64,000 bases of DNA from Uranotaenia lowii (Eukaryota > Arthropoda > Insecta > Diptera > Culicidae): contig NC_073693.1 in the NCBI RefSeq assembly GCF_029784155.1, positions 355,388,591-355,452,590 on the forward strand, read 5' to 3'. The notes below the pieces were generated by a model. It searched no databases and was not told the origin of the DNA. It was given only the letters and a program-made list of their open reading frames with translations. Numbering within the stretch: position 1 is the stretch's first letter; each line of letters opens with the position of its first letter. This document shows positions 57,284 to 64,000 of the stretch, in pieces. The position numbers and the translations under genes were made by a program.

Positions 57284-58687
57284 AGTTTTTCTAGAGAACG
57301 TTTCAATTTAAACCGAGAATAGAGGAAATCAACAATAGTGATTCGATAAGTCGTCGATCTTCGATTTAAATTTTTGATTCTGGAGTGATTCATCATCCTC
57401 GGTTCTTGTTTTTGTTCAGCACTTATTTTTTTTAAATTTTCTGCATTTTTTTAAATTTTGAAATTTTATTTTCTTTTTATGAATACGAGAATAAAAAATA
57501 TTAAATTAAGAAAAAGGATTCAAAAGTTATCTAAATTGAGTACCTATTATATTGCATAAATGCAAACATTAGCGGTGCGTGCCAGCCTTATAGATAGATT
57601 TTTTGCAACTTGTCTCCTATTTAGAAAATATATACAATTGACATTACTAGAGGGATGTATGAAATACAACACTGCACATATAAATGCTGTGTGTTCACAT
57701 CACTCAGAGGAAATCTTATTATAAATTTCATCAGATACATCTTATGAACCACTTTTTTGCGTCCAAACTAATTTTTCATAAGAGTCTTATGAAATTCTTT
57801 CAATTTTCATACGATGTTCTTATGAAAAATAGAAGAAACGGCATTGTGAAAAAATGATGAACACATTTGTCGTATCCTTTGGCCCACGTTTCATTTAAAA
57901 GCTTTCGCATGAACGCGTCTATATCGTCCAAAATTACTCCATAAACTGACTGTCGAAACCGACCAAACTAATAACGTTTTTTTTCTTCAATTCGACTTCT
58001 ATTTCGATATACGCTTCCTATTCAGACTGACCACGCTATTCTTTCCTTTAAAATTTCATTCGCGTTTACTTTCCCGACTGACCTTTCCTTCGTAAAACTA
58101 GTCTATAAACTGATTCGTCTGTTCGTTCCGTCTCTTGCTGTACTCTCTTTTCCTTAAACTCTACACAACTTTTCTCTCTAATTGAAATAAACGCTCTCAT
58201 AAACCAAAAGTTTCTGAGCACATGAACAGAAACGTGCTCTCTCATGTACTAGTGTTGCCAATCTCCTAGCCGTTCATTTTTCGTGTTAACCGTCTGATAT
58301 ATTAATTCTCACTTTAATCCCTACACTGACATGTTGAGCTCAATCGCTCGTTTGCTCAATCCAAGTTTCTATCGTTGTTTCGCTCTCTCTCTTTTCGTTA
58401 TTTTGCTCTCTCACTTAGCTGACCGGGTCAAAGCCTACTACAAATCTTTGCTGTCGGTTTCCACATTTCGAAACTGAGCAACTTCATAAGAATTGGGATT
58501 GGACCTGCTAAAAAGAATAAAGCCTGCTCTTTACTCCTACACAGATTTCCATAAGAATGACAGCTAATCGGAGTGAAATTGGAGTGAAGGCTATTTCTCT
58601 CTCTGTTTAACACACGAGAAATCGTATACCGGGACTGCGAGCGCGCCCATCGCCCATTGAGCCCTCGATGCACTGAGATGAATACCT
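57284..58687. other. Intergenic sequence up to the I-clade insertion
   Basis: The left part is AT-rich. The right part (about 57990-58680) is pyrimidine-rich with CTCTCTCTCTTTT stretches and may belong to the promoter region of the gene at 63865 that the retrotransposon now separates. No coding frame is recognised. Confidence 0.4.
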
Positions 58688-58808
58688 AACTAATTTCTTC
58701 TTCCAGTCTCGTTTGAACTACGGTACGTTGCACATCGTGTGTGTGAGCTGAATCGAAATCTAATTTATTTTTCTTCTCTCCTTCCACACGCTATTGTCGA
58801 GCGGTGCA

Positions 58809-59981
58809 ATGACCCACAACGATACACCAAGGTCATCGAAAAATGAAGTTCGAGTGCGGAAATATCACGAAAATTATGCTGGGCCATATCTCGTTATGGC
58901 TGAAACAAATGTCGGAAATATATCTGCTGCGAAGATTGCTAAAAGTCTGGTGAAGAAATTTGGTGACGATTTTATACGTGCTATGCCGGTTTCTAAAACC
59001 AAAATGAAAATTTTGATGCGATCGAGGGATGCTGCTAATGAAATAGCAGGCATCGGTACCTCAAATGAAGTGCGTTTTTTTATCCCCCAACGGCTGGTGG
59101 AGTGCCTTGGGGTAGCCTATATTGAGCCGGATATTTGTGATGAAGAATTGAAGTTTGCTAATGCGTACGATAAACGCAAGTCGAATCAAGTTGATAACCC
59201 GGAGATAGTTCATGCTCGTCGTGTGCTTAGAAAATTAGCTGATGATAAAGAGGAAGCCCTGTTTACGGTGATTTTTACTTTCGCTGGGCAGAGTTTACCT
59301 ACTCACATCGAGTTGAATAGAGTGCTTTATTCTGTTAAGCAGTACATTTATCCTGTCCGCCAGTGTGGTAACTGCTGGCGCTTGGGACATGATAAAAAAG
59401 GATGCAAGAGTGCTAAACGCTGTAACCAATGCTTGGAGCAAGTGGGCGGCGAAGATCATGCATGTGAAAATAGTGAGCCCCAGTGCGTTAACTGTTTGGG
59501 CTCCCATCGGGCCAATGATCACAAGCTTTGTCCGAAAATAATTCAAAAAAAGAAAACCGATAAAGAGCGGCGCGACACTTTTTCACAAGGACGTGTCGAT
59601 TGGTTTTGTGGAACAACTTCAAATGAATCATCAAACTCACTAACTATCATCTCCCAACCAACAACAAAATCCACCGTGGCAGTTGCTTGCCAAACAAGTA
59701 ATGTTGACAAGAATGGGTCTAATCCTTCCAGCAAACGTCGTCATAATGTCGATTCGGACGATGAGCTTCCCCAACTTGAAGTTAACATTTCTGACGGGGT
59801 TTGCGATTCGATCCGATCGACGATTGAATCTACTGAGGTCATCGATATCGTTGCAGAGGCTCTGGAAGTTCCTGAGGAAGATGTTGAAACTCGACAAAAA
59901 ATTCAACAAATGGTTTTGGAGAGAATTTCGGATGTTGTAAGTGATAAAATGAAAGGATATTTTGCTAATCTCAGATTATGA
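58809..59981 (+). CDS. ORF1 (gag-like nucleic-acid-binding protein) of the I-clade element
   Basis: The protein has 390 residues. The ATG at 58809 (GCAATGACC) is taken as start because the frame upstream has only a TTG. The N-terminal half (RVRKYHENYAGPYLVMAETN onward) resembles the RNA-recognition-like part of I-type ORF1 proteins. Three cysteine-rich knuckles follow at about residues 187-240: CGNCWRLGHDKKGC, CNQCLEQVGGEDHAC and CVNCLGSHRANDHKLC. The C-terminal part is charged and may form a coiled coil (EVPEEDVETRQKIQQMVLER). It is expected to coat the element RNA. Its TGA overlaps the ORF2 ATG as ATGA, which suggests ORF2 is translated by termination-reinitiation. Confidence 0.9.
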   Translation: MTHNDTPRSSKNEVRVRKYHENYAGPYLVMAETNVGNISAAKIAKSLVKKFGDDFIRAMPVSKTKMKILMRSRDAANEIAGIGTSNEVRFFIPQRLVECLGVAYIEPDICDEELKFANAYDKRKSNQVDNPEIVHARRVLRKLADDKEEALFTVIFTFAGQSLPTHIELNRVLYSVKQYIYPVRQCGNCWRLGHDKKGCKSAKRCNQCLEQVGGEDHACENSEPQCVNCLGSHRANDHKLCPKIIQKKKTDKERRDTFSQGRVDWFCGTTSNESSNSLTIISQPTTKSTVAVACQTSNVDKNGSNPSSKRRHNVDSDDELPQLEVNISDGVCDSIRSTIESTEVIDIVAEALEVPEEDVETRQKIQQMVLERISDVVSDKMKGYFANLRL

Positions 59982-62900
59982 AAAACACCACACCGAGCAC
60001 TTTAACAGCCACCGTTCCTCTGCAATGTCTACAATGGAATTGTAGAGGGATAAATAGTAAACGCTCATCTTTAATCCAGCTCATAAATACACACAATATC
60101 AATATTTCGCTTTTGAGTGAAACACATCTCGACAATCACACAAACTTTAGTCTACCGCAGCACACCATTTTTCGTAAAGATCACAGACGAAACTCGATGG
60201 GCGTAGCCATCGCGATTCGTTCAGAACTGAATCCCGTAGCATTTCCTTTCGCACTGTCAGCGGATATTCAAGCCGTTGCCTGCCAGATCAAATACATCTC
60301 CGGGTTGATCACTATTGTATCTGTGTACATACACCCGCAAGCCAACATATCGCAGACTCAGTTTGATAATTTTTTATCAACCGTTCCGAAACCGTGCATC
60401 ATTGGAGGAGACTTTAACGCAAAACATCACCTATGGGGAAGCGATCATGGAAACACACGTGGAGACCGTCTTCATCAAGCCATCGAAACATCTCATCTCG
60501 TCATTCTCAACAATGGTCAGCCAACTAGGTTTGATGTAAACCGGTCGTGGGGCGCAATTGATATCACGCTGGTTTCTTCGAGCCTTAGTTTGTGCTTCGA
60601 CTGGGAGGTTTTGGATTCACCAAATGGAAGCGATCATTTTCCGATAGTTTTTCATTCGAGTACTACATGCGCGATGAAATTCTACTCTGGAATCAATGTT
60701 CGGAAAATCGACTGGGAACGTTTTACCGGAAGCCTCGAGGAATCATTCGTCGAAAATGGAGAACCGGATAGCTTTGATGTCTTCTTTGAGCTGATTTGGC
60801 AAGCACTGCGCAGATCCTGTCCATCAGTAAACTCGAACCACACTCGCCGAATACCGCAACCCTATTGGGACGAAGAGCTAACAGAAGCGAAGAAAGCCAC
60901 CAGAGTTGCTTTCCGCGCTTGGAAACGAGAGCTGTCAACCGAAGCTTACGAAGGGTACGCTAATACAGAACGAAGGTTCAGAAATTTGGTACGCGAGAAG
61001 AAGAGGAAAAGTTGGCAACATTTTTGTGATAGTTGTGATAGTTCTACGTCCCTCACAACCTTATGGAGGATGGCTAGAAGATTCAAAGGGCGCGGAGAGC
61101 CATCAAAAAACCTTAGAATTTCGGACAATTTGGCCAACGATGTTTTGGACAAGTTGGCTCCCTCATCTGCCAAAAATCCACCCCCGGCTTTTCTACAATG
61201 TTCGTGTTGCCCTCAAACTGGTTTACCATTCTCAGTATCGGATATTCAAGCAGTTTTAAAAATCGGTAAAGATTCGGCTCCTGGTTTGGATGGTGTTCCA
61301 TATTCCGTCATAAATCATCTCCCATGGGCGGCGCTTAGTCAGTTGCGAAAAATCTATTGCCAAATTTTTGCTTCAGGAAGAATTCCGGAAAGCTGGAAAA
61401 CCTTTAAAATTGTACCGATTCCTAAAAGTGGTCATGATCCGATTTCTCCTTCTGCTGTTCGCCCAATCGCGTTAGCTTCATGTTTTCGCAAAGTGTATGA
61501 ACTCATAATCAAAGATCGACTAGAACATTTCATCGAAAACAACAACTTATTCCCTTCAGCTATCAACGGTTTTAGGAAAGGACGAGGAACAATGGATGCG
61601 TTGTTTCCCCTGATTAATGAAGCTTCTTTAGCTTTGAAAAGAAGAGAGCATGTGGTGATATGTAGCCTCGATATCAAAGCCGCCTACGACAACGTGGAAA
61701 TTAATGTTCTGGTCCGCGAATTACGCTCATTAACAGTCCCTGAATGCCTAGTAAGAAGTATCTTCCATCTTTTTGAAGAAAGGAATTTGTGCATTTCAAA
61801 TGGATTAGATTCAATATCTAGGACAACGTGGAAAGGCCTTCCTCAGGGATCTCCACTAAGTCCGTTATGCTTTAATGTTGTGATCAGTGGATTGATCAAC
61901 AGTGTCCCTCCTGATGTGATAACCGTAAATTACGCCGATGACACAACAATTGCTGTAAGAGGAACCTCGCTGGAGCATAGTTGCGAATCTCTCCAAAGGG
62001 CAGTGGATATAGTTGTGGAAAATATTTTCGACCTTGGGTTAGAACTTTCGCCCACGAAATGTAAGTGCCTTCTGATCTCGACACAACAATGCGATAATCC
62101 CCCAGAAATAAATATCGGCGGTTGCACTTTGGAATACGTCAGATCCCTGAGGTTACTCGGCATGTACCTCACACGAAATCTGTCGTGGTCGTGTCATATT
62201 AGAGAGGTACAAAAACGTACGGCTCCGTATCTTAACTTTCTACGAAGCATATCGGGCCAGTCATGGGGAGCACATCCAGCAGCAATGTTAGCTATTTTCA
62301 AGTCATGTGTGAGATCAATATTGGAATACGGTTCCATATTTATGACGGAGTTAACACAAAAAGAAGCCATCGTTTTGGATAGACTACAATGGGCAGGAAT
62401 TCGAATCTGTTTGGGCTCCACAAAAACCACCCACACAGGTTCACTCGAAGTGATGGCTGGTATTATTCCGCTGCAACAAAGAAGAGAACTTGCTGTCATG
62501 CGTTTTGTAAATAAAAGAGCGTCACTTTCTTCTTGGCATGGTCAATACTCCAGACCGATCTTGGAAGGTGGCTTAGTGGCTACGGGAATACACCGCGCCA
62601 TAAGAATGCTTAACGAATTTATTCCACTTGAACAGCCTCTAAATAATCTCCCATGCTACATGGTCAACCGTGAAGTTGTAAGAACAATAATATCCATTGA
62701 TCTCACTGTTAAACGGTTATGTTCAGAACACCAGAACTCATCGGCAGCTGATTTGGTTTCAAACTATCTCTTGGAAGTGTATGCCAACGCGAAAATCTTG
62801 GCAACTGACGGGTCGAAAGATATACACGGCACAGGTTATGCTGTGGTAAATAGTTTTGGAGCGCCTGCAGAAGGGATCAAACTCGACAGTAAAGCATCAG

Positions 62901-63646
62901 TTTATATGGCAGAGCTTCTAGCAATCAGGCATGCTGCGAAAATGATCGTAAGCCTTCCTGTTGCTCAGTATATTATTCTAACCGATAGTTTGAGTTGTCT
63001 CACGAGCCTTCAAAAAATCAACATCAATCAAAAATATCCCGTTGCTTGGTACGATATAAAAGCTTCCATTCTTGAAGGACAAAGAATGGGGCACGAGATC
63101 CATCTGATATGGGTTCCGTCTCACAGAGGTATTCCAATGAACGAGTTGGCAGATCAAGAGGCGAAAAGTGCGTGCATCAATGGTGGTACAGCAGATTATA
63201 TTTTAACATCATTCGACATCCAGTTTCCGATTCGGCGTACAACAGTGCACAAATGGCAAGCAAAGTGGAATGCAGGAACTAAAGGACGTTTCTGTCACAG
63301 CATCATCTCTAACGTTTCGCTCCAACCATGGTTTAGTAGCTTGGATCTCAACCGCAGACAAATTGTAATCCTTTCCAAATTAATATCAAATCATTCACGG
63401 CTCCCTGCTCATCTGACTAGAAATGGTATCCTATTGGACGCGACGTGCAGTTGTGGCGAATCCATCGCAGATCCTGATCACATTATCTTCGCATGCAGCA
63501 GATTTGAAAATCTTCGTAGACCTATTTGGCGAATTTTAATGAAAAAAGGAATTCCACCCGATATTCATTTGATACTAAAAAAGAAAGACATTGAATTATA
63601 TAAAACGATAGCTAATTTTGTAATTGAATGTAAAATAGACATGTAA
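59978..63646 (+). CDS. ORF2 (endonuclease, reverse transcriptase, RNase H) of the I-clade element
   Basis: ORF2 has 1222 residues in one uninterrupted frame. The apurinic-type endonuclease shows QWNCRGI near residue 19, LLSETHL, GGDFNAKH and GSDHFPIVF. The reverse transcriptase shows APGLDGVPYS near 430, SLDIKAAYDNV near 564, GLPQGSPLSPL, and the catalytic NYADDTT near 650. The RNase H domain shows LATDGSKD near 943, MAELLAI, LTDSLSCL and WVPSHRGIPMNELAD near 1044, so its acidic residues are present. A C-terminal zinc-finger-like CSCGESIADPDHIIFAC lies near 1158. All key residues that I can check are intact. It would nick target DNA and copy the element RNA there. Confidence 0.93.
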   Translation: MKNTTPSTLTATVPLQCLQWNCRGINSKRSSLIQLINTHNINISLLSETHLDNHTNFSLPQHTIFRKDHRRNSMGVAIAIRSELNPVAFPFALSADIQAVACQIKYISGLITIVSVYIHPQANISQTQFDNFLSTVPKPCIIGGDFNAKHHLWGSDHGNTRGDRLHQAIETSHLVILNNGQPTRFDVNRSWGAIDITLVSSSLSLCFDWEVLDSPNGSDHFPIVFHSSTTCAMKFYSGINVRKIDWERFTGSLEESFVENGEPDSFDVFFELIWQALRRSCPSVNSNHTRRIPQPYWDEELTEAKKATRVAFRAWKRELSTEAYEGYANTERRFRNLVREKKRKSWQHFCDSCDSSTSLTTLWRMARRFKGRGEPSKNLRISDNLANDVLDKLAPSSAKNPPPAFLQCSCCPQTGLPFSVSDIQAVLKIGKDSAPGLDGVPYSVINHLPWAALSQLRKIYCQIFASGRIPESWKTFKIVPIPKSGHDPISPSAVRPIALASCFRKVYELIIKDRLEHFIENNNLFPSAINGFRKGRGTMDALFPLINEASLALKRREHVVICSLDIKAAYDNVEINVLVRELRSLTVPECLVRSIFHLFEERNLCISNGLDSISRTTWKGLPQGSPLSPLCFNVVISGLINSVPPDVITVNYADDTTIAVRGTSLEHSCESLQRAVDIVVENIFDLGLELSPTKCKCLLISTQQCDNPPEINIGGCTLEYVRSLRLLGMYLTRNLSWSCHIREVQKRTAPYLNFLRSISGQSWGAHPAAMLAIFKSCVRSILEYGSIFMTELTQKEAIVLDRLQWAGIRICLGSTKTTHTGSLEVMAGIIPLQQRRELAVMRFVNKRASLSSWHGQYSRPILEGGLVATGIHRAIRMLNEFIPLEQPLNNLPCYMVNREVVRTIISIDLTVKRLCSEHQNSSAADLVSNYLLEVYANAKILATDGSKDIHGTGYAVVNSFGAPAEGIKLDSKASVYMAELLAIRHAAKMIVSLPVAQYIILTDSLSCLTSLQKININQKYPVAWYDIKASILEGQRMGHEIHLIWVPSHRGIPMNELADQEAKSACINGGTADYILTSFDIQFPIRRTTVHKWQAKWNAGTKGRFCHSIISNVSLQPWFSSLDLNRRQIVILSKLISNHSRLPAHLTRNGILLDATCSCGESIADPDHIIFACSRFENLRRPIWRILMKKGIPPDIHLILKKKDIELYKTIANFVIECKIDM

Positions 63647-63864
63647 GTAGAAGAGTAATTAACACTTGGCCGGTTATGTTATAGAGGTAAAGCCAATAAA
63701 AAAATTAAAAAAAAAAAAAAAAAAACTAATTTCTTCAAACATTGTCATTCTATTATTCTATTCCACATCATATACTCTACAACATTCATTCATAGTATCA
63801 GTTTTTTTCATCATCTAACAGTACGAAGCAATCGCCAGTTCATAGTTATTATAGTTTTCCTTCA

Positions 63865-64000
63865 ATGTTAAATGTTATTGTTATCTCCGGAATGGTAAGT
63901 TCGATTTGATGTTTTTGGTGTGAACGTTGAATATATTAGTAAACTATAATACATTATTTGTTTACTTTTCAGCAAGCTGATCGGCAAAAAACGAAAGGTC
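63865..64000 (+). CDS. 5' end of an unidentified host gene, continues past the window
   Basis: Exon 1 ends with ...ISGM at 63894, followed by GTAAGTTCG. The 78-nt intron ends in TTTACTTTTCAG at 63972, and exon 2 begins QADRQKTKG and runs out of the window. The frame is open from ATG 63865 (MLNVIVISGM) or may start at the in-frame ATG at 63892. The gene is too short here to identify. The I-clade element ends about 140 bp upstream. Confidence 0.5.

Larger units (their letters stand above)
58701..63723 (+). mobile_element. Full-length I-clade non-LTR retrotransposon with both ORFs open
   Basis: The element is 5023 bp, starting TTCCAGTCTCGTTTGAAC and ending AATAAA (63695-63700) plus a poly(A) run. 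A perfect 13-bp target-site duplication AACTAATTTCTTC flanks it (58688-58700 and 63724-63736). The last A residues of the tail could overlap the duplication by one or two bases. It has a short 5' UTR, ORF1 with zinc knuckles, and ORF2 with endonuclease, reverse transcriptase and RNase H. RNase H after the RT is typical of the I group. No frameshift or stop is seen, so it may be recent and retrotransposition-competent. Confidence 0.93.

Overview
The window looks like insect nuclear DNA, most likely from a mosquito or a close relative. The support is indirect: introns of 60-85 nt with GT/AG borders, an AT-rich background, and a transposon load typical of mosquitoes (DD37E Tc1/mariner, CR1-like, RTE-like and I-clade non-LTR elements, many TIR elements). 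The species cannot be read from the sequence alone. The window holds one unmistakable host gene, SNRNP200/Brr2, on the minus strand (47855-55737, six coding exons, 2140 residues). An unidentified four-exon gene (56072-57240, plus strand) diverges from it across a 334-bp gap. The start of another plus-strand gene lies at the right edge (63865-64000).

Layout, left to right. 0-14 kb: two possible orphan host exons, a heptamer foldback repeat, a tRNA-like SINE head, a 1.7-kb element with ~150-bp TIRs, a CR1-like pseudogene split by a MITE, an RTE-like fragment, and two dead copies of one DD37E mariner family. 14-30 kb: nested TIR elements. Five different families there share one plan: ends beginning CAC, flanked by a 2-bp TA or CA duplication, subterminal arrays of a family-specific ~9-bp motif in both orientations, and remains of small genes with 60-85-nt introns. 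28.7-41.9 kb: one ~6.2-kb sequence present twice around a run of exactly 500 N. The copies differ almost only by single-base indels, which points to an unmerged assembly duplication. 40.7-42.8 kb: a foldback structure whose arms are heptamer arrays plus a 119-bp satellite. The contig left of the N run stops inside this same structure. 43-46.3 kb: more heptamer arrays, a hairpin MITE and an RTE-like pseudogene.

Right third: the Brr2 locus, its divergent neighbour, and a full-length I-clade retrotransposon (58701-63723). That element has both ORFs open, an ATGA overlap between them, a poly(A) tail and a perfect 13-bp target-site duplication. It looks young and may be active. It sits about 140 bp upstream of the first ATG of the gene at the right edge.

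The strongest candidates for something undescribed are the CAC-ended elements with spliced miniature genes (14-30 kb) and the composite heptamer/119-bp foldback element (about 40.9-42.7 kb). No RNA-gene or CRISPR array was found.
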